DNA from: Herbaspirillum sp. RTI4
GTDB lineage: Bacteria > Pseudomonadota > Gammaproteobacteria > Burkholderiales > Burkholderiaceae_D
Assembly (NCBI RefSeq): GCF_034313965.1
Contig: NZ_JAVIWQ010000002.1
Location: forward strand, 2,232,001 to 2,296,000
Length of the DNA stretch: 64,000 nucleotides
Reading direction: 5' to 3'
Positions 10,428-22,511 of this stretch are shown here, in pieces. The notes under the pieces are model-generated. The model was not told the origin of the DNA and searched no databases. It worked only from the letters and a program-made list of their open reading frames with translations. The translations under genes and the position numbers were made by a program. Every line of letters begins with the position of its first letter. Within the stretch, counting starts at the first letter, position 1.

Positions 10428-10456
10428 TTGACAACTCTGGGGCGTAACACTACCCT
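10428..10456 (+). promoter_or_regulatory. Candidate sigma-70 promoter for zipA-ligA-galU
   Basis: A consensus TTGACA at 10428-10433 is followed after 17 bp by TACCCT (10451-10456), a poor -10. The spacing is ideal, but the weak -10 keeps this tentative. Confidence 0.4.
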
Positions 10457-10537
10457 GAATGGCTGGTCGCATAGGGAGATGTGCGCCAGTATTGCCGTTT
10501 TACCACTTTTCCTTCGTGCCGGAGTTACCCGCAGGGC

Positions 10538-10584
10538 GTGCATGTATGTACCAAAGGTGCATCCATCGTGCATAAGTTGTGCAT
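10538..10584 (+). repeat. Four GTGCAT motifs upstream of zipA
   Basis: GTGCAT occurs at 10538, 10557, 10568 and 10579. The last three are spaced exactly 11 bp apart, one helical turn, as expected for protein-binding half-sites on one DNA face. No known regulator is assigned. Confidence 0.5.
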
Positions 10585-10737
10585 GAGGCATACATAAGTC
10601 GCGCACTACGGCCAGCAGGTGCTGCTCGTTGGCACCTGTCCGGCATCCTCGAATTGCATCATTGAAATGAATATGAATAACAGCGCGCATCCTTACACTG
10701 AATGTTTTCACGGCGGTTTCACCCGGGCGCGTGAGGT

Positions 10738-14923
<4,186 letters not shown>

Positions 14924-14990
14924 AAGCAAACGGGGAGGGGCATGGTCTGAGTGGTGTTGCCGCCGCCTCACCCGGTAAGCCGGAAAGGAA

Positions 14991-15030
14991 AAACTCCCCG
15001 TCTGCATGAACTGCGCCGGGGAGTTTTTTT
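14991..15030 (+). terminator. Rho-independent terminator after galU
   Basis: AAACTCCCCG (14991-15000) pairs with CGGGGAGTTT (15017-15026) and runs into a T tract. Confidence 0.9.
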
Positions 15031-15062
15031 GAGTAAAAATTCGCTATCAGGAGTTAAACATT

Positions 15063-15599
15063 ATGAGAATTCATCAGATATTAAAGATGGGCGATCCACG
15101 CCTGTTGTTGCAAGCCAAGCCGGTCACGCATTTTGGTACGCCGGAACTGGAGGCCTTGATTGCCGATATGTTTTACACCATGCGCGCGGTGGAAGGCGCT
15201 GGTCTGGCTGCGCCGCAGATTGGGGTCGATCTGCAACTGGTGATTTTTGGTTTCGGCAAAAATCAGCGCTATCCCGATATGCCGCCCGTGCCGGAAACGG
15301 TGCTGATCAATCCCATCCTCACGCCGCTCGACGCGACGCTGGAAGAGGACTGGGAAGGCTGCCTGTCGGTGCCGGGAATGAATGGCATGGTGCCGCGCTG
15401 GCGCGCATTGCGTTATAGCGGTTTTGATCAGCATGGTCAGCCGTTCGAGCGCGAAGTGGATGGTTTTCACGCCAGAGTAGTGCAGCATGAGTGCGATCAC
15501 CTCAAGGGAATCCTGTATCCGATGAGAATCACGGATTTCAGCCGCTTCGGTTTCACCGAGGCGCTGTTTCCTGACGACGTGCCCGATATGGCCGATTGA
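15063..15599 (+). CDS. def: Peptide deformylase
   Basis: Metalloenzyme that removes the formyl group from nascent protein N-termini at the ribosome. The 178-residue protein carries all three family motifs: [10 protein letters not shown] (motif 1, about residue 43), EGCLSVPG (motif 2, metal-binding Cys) and QHECDHLKG (motif 3, HExxH metal site). The ATG at 15063 follows a CAGGAG ribosome site. It sits alone after the galU terminator, not next to fmt as in many genomes, so a second deformylase gene elsewhere is plausible. Confidence 0.95.
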   Translation: MRIHQILKMGDPRLLLQAKPVTHFGTPELEALIADMFYTMRAVEGAGLAAPQIGVDLQLVIFGFGKNQRYPDMPPVPETVLINPILTPLDATLEEDWEGCLSVPGMNGMVPRWRALRYSGFDQHGQPFEREVDGFHARVVQHECDHLKGILYPMRITDFSRFGFTEALFPDDVPDMAD

Positions 15600-15977
15600 G
15601 CGTAGCTCCGCTTTTTTGGACGCCTCATTTTTTTACTTCATATTTTTATTCCGTATTTCTGCTTCGTATAAGGAATGTCTGACGAATTTACCGGATGGCA
15701 TCCCCTAGGAACGGTGATGTCCATCAGCCCCCATACGTCTGCGCTCTCACCCTGGTCTCGCACCGATGACCAGACTTCCATCAGTGCCGCACAAGAATAT
15801 ACAGAGTGCTGCAAGTTGGTATTTGTACTACTATCTGGCAATAGTTTCTGATAGGTAATTGAGCTGTCTTGGGCATGAAACGAGGTATTGCCCGGGTATT
15901 GTTGTTTGACCTATATGGATGCAGAGGGCAATCGGCAAGGCGATGTTTTTCCATCGCAATAGCAGAGGAGTTCCGGG
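15600..15977. other. Intergenic region between def and the sensor kinase
   Basis: 378 bp with no gene I can support. A very short hairpin (GAGC-GTA-GCTC) followed by CGCTTTTTT at about 15598-15615 may end def transcription. A 67-codon minus-strand frame here has no recognisable features. No clear promoter was found. Confidence 0.45.
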
Positions 15978-17228
15978 GTGAAAAATGTCGCATTTGATGA
16001 TGTGCAACAGTTATTGCGCTTCTTGTCCGGCAGTACCCGCCGGTGGTTATTGCGTTACCTGCCCTGGGTAAGTGAACAAGCCGGCGCAATGTCCGCCGCG
16101 GAAGTAAGGAAAGGTCTCTTTGCGATCAATCAGGATGCCGATGCCGTTCTTCCCGATCCGTCTTTCCCTCGCAGCGACCCCTTGCCTCAGTCGGAAGAAC
16201 AGTTTCATTCCGTCATTGAATCGATTGATGACGCGATCATCACCAAATCCCTTCAGGGCATCATCACCGGCTGGAATTCAGCGGCGGTACGTTTATTCGG
16301 TTATTCAGCGCAAGAGGCGATAGGTCGTCCTGTCACCATCCTGTTTCCGCAATCGAATTTGCTGGACGAGGTGGCACTGCTGCGGCGGATCTATCTCGGT
16401 GAGCGCATCCCTTCCTTTGAAACGGTGCGTGTCCACAAAAGCGGCCAGCCAATCGATGTCTCGGTCACGGTATCCCCATTGCGTAACCGTCAGGGCGACA
16501 TTATCGGTGCGTGCAAACTGGCGCGTGATATTTCCGAACAGAAGCAGCAGCGCGATCTGATCGCCCATGCGCTGGAAGAAAAAACGGCCTTGCTGCATGA
16601 AGTCCATCATCGCGTCAAAAACAATCTGCAAATCGTGTCGAGCCTGCTGAATTTGCAGGCGCGCAAGGTTTCGCCAGCCGGGGCGCAAGCCATTGCTGAA
16701 TGTCAGGGGCGGATCAGGGCGATGGCGCTGGTGCATGAGCTGCTCTATGAATCGGACAACATGTCCGAAGTCAATTTATCCGAGTACCTGCACCGCCTGA
16801 TCGTGCTGACCAAAGCCACCCATAGCGCCTCGTCGACTGGAATTGGGTTGACGTTTTCAGGTGGGAAAGAAAGCATCACCCTCGATATTCAACGAGCGAT
16901 TCCCTGCGGCCTGATTATTCACGAACTGGTACTGAACGCCATCAAGCATGCTTTCATCAAGGCCAGGCAAGGCAGCATCGAGGTCAAACTGGAGCGTGTG
17001 TCGCCTGAATGCATACATTTATCGGTCAGCGATAACGGTTGTGGCATACCCGAATGGTTTCAGTGGGGCGGAACCGGTAGTGGCCTGGGAGCGCAGCTTA
17101 TTCCCATGTTTGTCAGTCAGCTGCAAGGCAAATTATTGACTTCATCGTCTGAAAACGGTGCTTGTTTCACCATAGAGCTGAGCCCCGAATTGCGCCACGG
17201 TACGCAGAAAGTTGTACATGAAATTTGA
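15978..17228 (+). CDS. PAS-domain sensor histidine kinase, HisKA_2 type
   Basis: A 416-residue soluble kinase with no membrane segment. A PAS sensor domain spans about residues 72-190 (SLQGIITGWNSAAVRLFGYS is typical), followed by a HisKA_2 dimerisation box LLHEVHHRVKNNLQIVSSLL with the phospho-accepting His at 210/211, then a HATPase domain with N-box ELVLNAIKHAF and G-box SDNGCGIPEW. The GTG start is supported by a GAGGAG site 8 bp upstream. It overlaps the next gene by 11 bp, so the two almost certainly form one phosphorelay. The signal sensed by PAS is unknown. Confidence 0.88.
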   Translation: MKNVAFDDVQQLLRFLSGSTRRWLLRYLPWVSEQAGAMSAAEVRKGLFAINQDADAVLPDPSFPRSDPLPQSEEQFHSVIESIDDAIITKSLQGIITGWNSAAVRLFGYSAQEAIGRPVTILFPQSNLLDEVALLRRIYLGERIPSFETVRVHKSGQPIDVSVTVSPLRNRQGDIIGACKLARDISEQKQQRDLIAHALEEKTALLHEVHHRVKNNLQIVSSLLNLQARKVSPAGAQAIAECQGRIRAMALVHELLYESDNMSEVNLSEYLHRLIVLTKATHSASSTGIGLTFSGGKESITLDIQRAIPCGLIIHELVLNAIKHAFIKARQGSIEVKLERVSPECIHLSVSDNGCGIPEWFQWGGTGSGLGAQLIPMFVSQLQGKLLTSSSENGACFTIELSPELRHGTQKVVHEI

Positions 17229-19659
17229 AAAAATTCTGGTGGTGGAAGATGAGCCGGTAGTCGCCCTCGATTTGCAACAGACGCTGGAAGATATGGGGCA
17301 TCAGGTATGCGCCATCCGCTCCACGCGGGAAGGCGCGATTGAAGCCGTGGAGCAGTACCACCCCAGTCTGGTGCTGATGGATATTCATTTGCAGGGAAGC
17401 GGCGACGGTATTGATGCCTGCGCGGCGATTTACCAGCAGTGGCAACTGCCCGTGATTTTTCTGACTGCCTATGCCGATGGAAAAACCGTTGATCGTGCTG
17501 CTGCCTGCAAGCCTTTCGGTTATCTGATGAAACCGTATCAGACGAATGAATTGCATGCCGTCATGCAGATTGCCCGATCGCGGCACGACGTCGAAATGTC
17601 CCTGATTAAATCCGAAGCGCGGCTGGCGCTGGCTATCGAAGCGGCCGAACTGGGGGCCTGGGAATGGGAATCGAAGCTCGACAGGATTAAAGGCGACACC
17701 CGGTTTTTAGGCATGTGGGGCAATACGCTGAGCCCGTTTTCTGCCGGTCTGGCTTCGCTGTTTGAGCGCATTCATCCTGAAGACCGGCCGCAAGTGGAAG
17801 CGCATTTTGAAATCATGGGATTTTTCAATTGCTGTTTCCGCGCCCAGCGCGATTCCGGCGACTACGCCTGGCTGGAAATGTACGGCAATCTGCAAAATTA
17901 CGGTCCGGGAAATCAAATCGTCGTGGGTGCGCTCAGAGATGTGACGCAGCGCAAGAAAACCGAAGAAAGCCTGCGTCAGGCGAGCGTCGTTTTTGCGACC
18001 ATATCCGAGGGCATCATGATCCTCGATGAATCCGGGAAGCTGATCTCGGGGAATCCGGCTTTTTTCAAACTGACCGGTTACGTGGAGAGCGAACTGCAGG
18101 GCTCTTCTCCGCGCGAATCGCTGCTGACCAAGCGCTTCGGCGATCCGACTTACGCCGAAATTGCCGTCATGCAAGAAGGTGTCTGGTCCGGCGAAGTGAC
18201 CTGCCGCAGGAAAAATGGCGTCACTTTTTCCGCCTGGCAGCAGATCTGCGCCGTCCGGGATGGCTCAGGCACGCCGGTGCATTACGTCCATCTGCTGTCC
18301 GATCTGACCGGGATTCAGGAAACCGAACACCAGCTTTTGCATTTGGCTTATCACGACTTTTTGACCAAATTGCCGAATCGACGATTGATGCTCGATCGCC
18401 TGAAACACGCCATGTCTGCCAGTGCGCGAAGCGGGGAAACGGGCGCGCTGCTGTTCATTGATCTTGATGACTTCAAGACGCTCAACGACACCCAGGGACA
18501 TGACGCCGGCGATTCCTTGCTGGAACAGGTCGCGGCACGTTTATTGGCCTGCGTCCGGGAGAGTGACACGGTTGCCCGCTTTGGCGGCGATGAATTCATG
18601 GTGCTGCTGGAACAATTGAGTCCAGCCCTGAGCGATGCCTGTCTGTATACGGAAATGGTCGGCAAGAAAATAGTCGCCGCTCTCAACCGCCCGTATCGAC
18701 TGGGTTCCCATGAATACCACTGCTCCGCCAGTGTCGGTGCGACCTTGTTCGACGGTACCCGGCAGAAAATAGATGAATTGATCAAGCAGGCCGATATCTC
18801 CATGTATCAGTCAAAGAAAAACGGGCGCAATATGCTCAGTTTTTTCGATCCTGACATGCAGCAATCGGTCAATAAGCGCGCCGGGCTTGAGGGGGAGTTG
18901 CACAAGGCGCTTGAAAACGAGCAGTTCCAATTGCATTTTCAGATTCAGGTGAATGACAGCGGCAGGGCGGTCGGCGCGGAAGCACTGATCCGCTGGATGC
19001 ACCCGCAACGGGGGGTGATTCAACCCAACGACTTTATTCCTCTGGCGGAAGAGACCGGTTTGATTCTGCCGATAGGAAGTTGGGTATTGGAAACTGCCTG
19101 TCTCCAGATTCAGGCCTGGCAACAAGACGAACAAACGCGGGACTTGGTATTGGCGGTCAATGTCAGCGCCCGGCAATTGCGTCAGCCTGATTTTGGCGAT
19201 CGGGTCCGGATGTTGGTGCAGTGCTACGCTATTGCGCCCAAACTGCTGAAGCTGGAGATTACGGAAAGCATGCTGCTCTCCAACATCGAAGAAACGATTG
19301 AGACCATGACCATGCTGAAAAAAGCCGGCATTCAGTTCTCGCTGGATGACTTCGGTTCCGGTTATTCCTCCTTGCAATACCTCAAACGCTTGCCGCTGGA
19401 TCAATTGAAAATTGATCAGTCTTTTGTGCGTGATCTTGCCAGCAATCAGAGTGACCGGACTATCATCAAAACGATTATTACGATGGCAAAAAATCTGAAT
19501 CTGGAGGTCATTGCGGAGGGGGTGGAGACAGAGGATCAGAAAAATCTGTTACAGGGCAAAGGCTGCAACCTGTTTCAAGGCTATCTGTTTGGCAAACCGG
19601 TGGCGATTGATGAATTCCATGCCTCGTTGCGTCGCCTGCAGGTGCCGCCAGCGATCTAA
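17218..19659 (+). CDS. Response regulator with PAS, GGDEF and EAL domains
   Basis: An 813-residue c-di-GMP enzyme. It has a receiver domain (residues 3-118, phospho-acceptor Asp in LVLMDIHLQG), two PAS-like regions (about 130-250 and 255-375), a GGDEF domain with intact FGGDEF (diguanylate cyclase), and an EAL domain with EALIRW, DDFGSGYSSLQYL and KIDQSFV (phosphodiesterase). Both catalytic signatures are intact, so it may make or break down c-di-GMP; the net direction cannot be read from sequence. The ATG at 17218 is preferred to a TTG two codons upstream. The partner kinase lies immediately upstream. Confidence 0.9.
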   Translation: MKFEKILVVEDEPVVALDLQQTLEDMGHQVCAIRSTREGAIEAVEQYHPSLVLMDIHLQGSGDGIDACAAIYQQWQLPVIFLTAYADGKTVDRAAACKPFGYLMKPYQTNELHAVMQIARSRHDVEMSLIKSEARLALAIEAAELGAWEWESKLDRIKGDTRFLGMWGNTLSPFSAGLASLFERIHPEDRPQVEAHFEIMGFFNCCFRAQRDSGDYAWLEMYGNLQNYGPGNQIVVGALRDVTQRKKTEESLRQASVVFATISEGIMILDESGKLISGNPAFFKLTGYVESELQGSSPRESLLTKRFGDPTYAEIAVMQEGVWSGEVTCRRKNGVTFSAWQQICAVRDGSGTPVHYVHLLSDLTGIQETEHQLLHLAYHDFLTKLPNRRLMLDRLKHAMSASARSGETGALLFIDLDDFKTLNDTQGHDAGDSLLEQVAARLLACVRESDTVARFGGDEFMVLLEQLSPALSDACLYTEMVGKKIVAALNRPYRLGSHEYHCSASVGATLFDGTRQKIDELIKQADISMYQSKKNGRNMLSFFDPDMQQSVNKRAGLEGELHKALENEQFQLHFQIQVNDSGRAVGAEALIRWMHPQRGVIQPNDFIPLAEETGLILPIGSWVLETACLQIQAWQQDEQTRDLVLAVNVSARQLRQPDFGDRVRMLVQCYAIAPKLLKLEITESMLLSNIEETIETMTMLKKAGIQFSLDDFGSGYSSLQYLKRLPLDQLKIDQSFVRDLASNQSDRTIIKTIITMAKNLNLEVIAEGVETEDQKNLLQGKGCNLFQGYLFGKPVAIDEFHASLRRLQVPPAI

Positions 19660-19707
19660 GGGCTGCGCTTGGCGCTCGGGGCGCCGCATAAAGCAGGCTG
19701 ACTAAAT

Positions 19708-19748
19708 CCCACTGGCTAGGCCCACTGGTTAAGGCCCACTGGCTAAGG
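19708..19748. repeat. Three tandem 13-14 bp repeats
   Basis: CCCACTGGCTAGG, CCCACTGGTTAAGG and CCCACTGGCTAAGG lie end to end in the gap between the convergent EAL-protein and cyanophycin synthetase genes. Confidence 0.75.
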
Positions 19749-19768
19749 CCGGCTCACGCTGCCTACCG

Positions 19769-19800
19769 GCTCTCTGGCGATCATTCCTCCGCCAGAGAGC
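19769..19800. other. Strong hairpin between convergent genes
   Basis: A perfect 11-bp inverted repeat, GCTCTCTGGCG and CGCCAGAGAGC, with a 10-nt loop, midway between two converging genes. There is no T run on either strand, so it is not a classical terminator. It may still act as a bidirectional mRNA end structure. Confidence 0.6.
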
Positions 19801-19862
19801 TACCGGGCATAGCAGACTGCATCGAGCCAGATACCCGGGGCGCGGCATTTGGCTTTCTTGTA

Positions 19863-22436
19863 TTACGCTTCCTTTATCCGCTTTGCGATATGTTCCAGCG
19901 CCTCTTCGACCTGATCGATCAGAATCAGGCACAGATCGCCCGGTGCCAGTCGCGCCAGAGCGGTATCGATGGCAAGGAATTCGCCATTGATTTCTTCCGT
20001 ATGGCGGGTGCGGCGCGCATTCTTCAGACCTTCGCGCAACAGCCCCAGCACTTCGCCGTCAGGACGGCCGCGCTGGCATTGATCCTGATACAGCACCACA
20101 TCGTCGAAGGCGTCGCCGAGGATTTCGGTCTGATGCCGGATATCGATATCGCGCCGGTCGCCGGCACCGCTGATGACGACGGAACGACGCACTGCCGGCA
20201 TGGCATCGACCGCCTTGACCAGCGCCAGGATGGCATCGGGATTGTGGCCGTAGTCGGCAATCAGGGTCGCCCCGCGGTAGTCGAAGACGTTGAAACGTCC
20301 CGGCGCAGTCGCCGCATCGTTGACGAAGCTGGCCAGACCGCTGCGCAGCGTTTCCCATGGCAAACCAAGCGCCCATCCGGCCGCCAGTGACGCCATGGCA
20401 TTTTCAGTCTGGAAGCTGATCGCGCCGTTGCGCGTGAGCGGAACCGATGACAGGGCGATACGTTGTTCCTTCTTGCCTTCGATGGCGACGATATCACCGC
20501 CGTCGAGGAATACCACGCGCTGACCCTGGGCGCGATGGGCGGCCATGATAGGCAGGTGCTGGTCGATGGCAAAGAAGATCACTGCGCCAGTGCAGGATGC
20601 GGCCATTTTGGCAACCATAGGATCGGCCGCATTGAGTACGGCGAAGCCAGTGGGAGCGACGTTTTCCACTACCACCCGCTTGACCACGGCCAGATCTTCC
20701 ACGGTACTGATATAGCTCAGTCCCAGATGGTCGCCCATGCCGATATTGGTCACGACAGCGACCTGGCAACGGTCGAATCCCAGACCTTCGCGCAAGACGC
20801 CGCCGCGTGCAGTCTCAAACACCGCCGCATCGACATCGGGATGGAACAGGATATTGCGGGCGCTGCGCGGGCCGCTGCAATCGCCGGTATCGATGCGTTC
20901 GCCAGCGACGTAGACGCCATCGGAATTGGTCATGCCGACGCGCAAGCCGCGACAGGCCAGCAAATGCGCGATCAGACGTACAGTCGTAGTTTTGCCATTG
21001 GTGCCGGCGACTGCCACCACCGGAATGCGGCCGTCATCGCCTTCTGCGAACATGGTGGAAACGATGGCCTTGCCGACGGCGCGCCCCTTGCCGTAAGACG
21101 GGTTCAGATGCATGCGCAAGCCGGGCGCAGCATTGACTTCGACAATGCCGCCTTCCTGCTCTTCCATCGGTTTGTGGACGCTGTTGCAGACCACATCGAC
21201 GCCGCAGATGTCCAGTCCGACCATTTGCGCCGCGGCAATCGCACGCGCTGCCAGTTCAGGATGAACGTCATCGGTGACGTCGGTGGCGGAACCGCCGGTA
21301 CTCAGGTTGGCGTTGTTGCGCAGGACGATACGGACACCGTGGGCCGGGACCGATTCGGCGTGGTAGCTCTGTTTTTCCAGAGTCGCCACGGCGATTGAAT
21401 CGAAGCGAATCTTGGTCAGAGCGGTGGCATGACCGTCGCCGCGCAGGGGGTCGCTGTTGACCTGATCGACCAGCTGACGGATGGTATGCACGCCGTCACC
21501 GATGACTTGCGGCGGATCACGACGGGCGGCAGCGATCAGGTTGCCGCCGATGACCAGCAGGCGGTAATCGTGACCGGGCATATAGCGCTCGACGATGATC
21601 TCCGAGCAGATGTGGGACGCCACCTCGAAGGCCGCCATCACTTGCTGTTTGGTGTTGATATTGACTCCCACACCCTTGCCCTGATTACCGTCGCGCGGCT
21701 TGACCACCACGGCGCTGCCGATTTCTTCCGCTGCGGCCCAGGCGTCTTCGGCCGTGCTGACGACGCGTCCGTAAGGCACCGGCACGCCAGCTGCGTGCAG
21801 CAGCATCTTGGTTAATTCTTTGTCCTGCGCAATCGATTCTGCAATCGCGCTGGTGGCATCGGTTTCTGCCGCCTGGATGCGATGCTGTTTGCTGCCCCAG
21901 CCAAATTGCACCATGCTGCCGTCGGTCAGGCGACGGTAGGGAATGCCGCGCTGCAAAGCGGCCTGCACGATCGAGCCGGTGCTGGGTCCGAGACGGACGT
22001 CTTCGTCGAGTTCACGCAGACTGGTCAGTGCGGAAAGCAGGTCGAAGGATTGGTTGGCGCTGGCAGCCAGACAAAGCTGCTGCGCCAGTTCAAATGCCAG
22101 ACGACCGACGGCTTCTTCGCTGTATTCGACGATGACCTGATAGACCCCAATTTCCGTCGTGGGGACGGTGCGGCTGAAGGTGACCGGGCAGCCGGCTTGT
22201 GCTTGCAGCCCGAGGGCGGCGACTTCCAGTGCATGCGCCATGGAGACATCGCCAGTGCGCCCGGCCGGTTGCAGAAAACCGATTTGCGGAAAGCGGGCGC
22301 GCAGCCGGGTTTCGAACCCTGCAATGTCGCTGATGGCGCGTTCACTGTCGCCGCAGGAAACGATTGCTTCGATTGCCGTATGCCGGCTCCACAAGTTGGG
22401 GCCGCGCAAAACGCGGATACGGGAGACGTCCATCAA
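19863..22436 (-). CDS. cphA: Cyanophycin synthetase, full length
   Basis: Polymerises L-aspartate and L-arginine into cyanophycin, a nitrogen and carbon reserve granule, using ATP. The 857 residues follow the CphA1 plan: N-terminal domain, ATP-grasp domain (about 220-470, with VVVKPRDGNQGKGVGVNI and GVDVVCNS), and a Mur-ligase-like domain with P-loop AVAGTNGKTTTVRL (about 485-500) and a complete C-terminal lobe (ADYGHNPDAILALV, VVISGAGDRRDIDI). The N-terminal domain lacks the HILEHVTLELQNLAG-type block seen in the second copy and has a diverged form (MAHALEVAALGLQAQAG). A second synthetase lies 75 bp upstream on the same strand, so the two are probably co-transcribed. Confidence 0.93.
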   Translation of the reverse strand: MMDVSRIRVLRGPNLWSRHTAIEAIVSCGDSERAISDIAGFETRLRARFPQIGFLQPAGRTGDVSMAHALEVAALGLQAQAGCPVTFSRTVPTTEIGVYQVIVEYSEEAVGRLAFELAQQLCLAASANQSFDLLSALTSLRELDEDVRLGPSTGSIVQAALQRGIPYRRLTDGSMVQFGWGSKQHRIQAAETDATSAIAESIAQDKELTKMLLHAAGVPVPYGRVVSTAEDAWAAAEEIGSAVVVKPRDGNQGKGVGVNINTKQQVMAAFEVASHICSEIIVERYMPGHDYRLLVIGGNLIAAARRDPPQVIGDGVHTIRQLVDQVNSDPLRGDGHATALTKIRFDSIAVATLEKQSYHAESVPAHGVRIVLRNNANLSTGGSATDVTDDVHPELAARAIAAAQMVGLDICGVDVVCNSVHKPMEEQEGGIVEVNAAPGLRMHLNPSYGKGRAVGKAIVSTMFAEGDDGRIPVVAVAGTNGKTTTVRLIAHLLACRGLRVGMTNSDGVYVAGERIDTGDCSGPRSARNILFHPDVDAAVFETARGGVLREGLGFDRCQVAVVTNIGMGDHLGLSYISTVEDLAVVKRVVVENVAPTGFAVLNAADPMVAKMAASCTGAVIFFAIDQHLPIMAAHRAQGQRVVFLDGGDIVAIEGKKEQRIALSSVPLTRNGAISFQTENAMASLAAGWALGLPWETLRSGLASFVNDAATAPGRFNVFDYRGATLIADYGHNPDAILALVKAVDAMPAVRRSVVISGAGDRRDIDIRHQTEILGDAFDDVVLYQDQCQRGRPDGEVLGLLREGLKNARRTRHTEEINGEFLAIDTALARLAPGDLCLILIDQVEEALEHIAKRIKEA

Positions 22437-22511
22437 CGGTATTCCTGAAAGTTGGGCAGGTCGCAGCGACCTGTTGCGGTAGTGGGAGAGAGCACTGTCG
22501 GGCAGGTTGGC

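Larger units (their letters stand above)
10362..10737 (+). other. Intergenic region between smc and zipA
   Basis: 376 bp without a convincing gene. It holds a possible promoter (10428-10456) and four GTGCAT motifs (10538-10584). A 72-codon plus-strand frame at 10368 has no recognisable features and is not called. Confidence 0.6.

Noticed and set aside
10368-10586. 72-codon plus-strand frame between smc and zipA
   Set aside because: No ribosome site or recognisable composition; it includes the repeated GTGCAT motifs and the candidate promoter.
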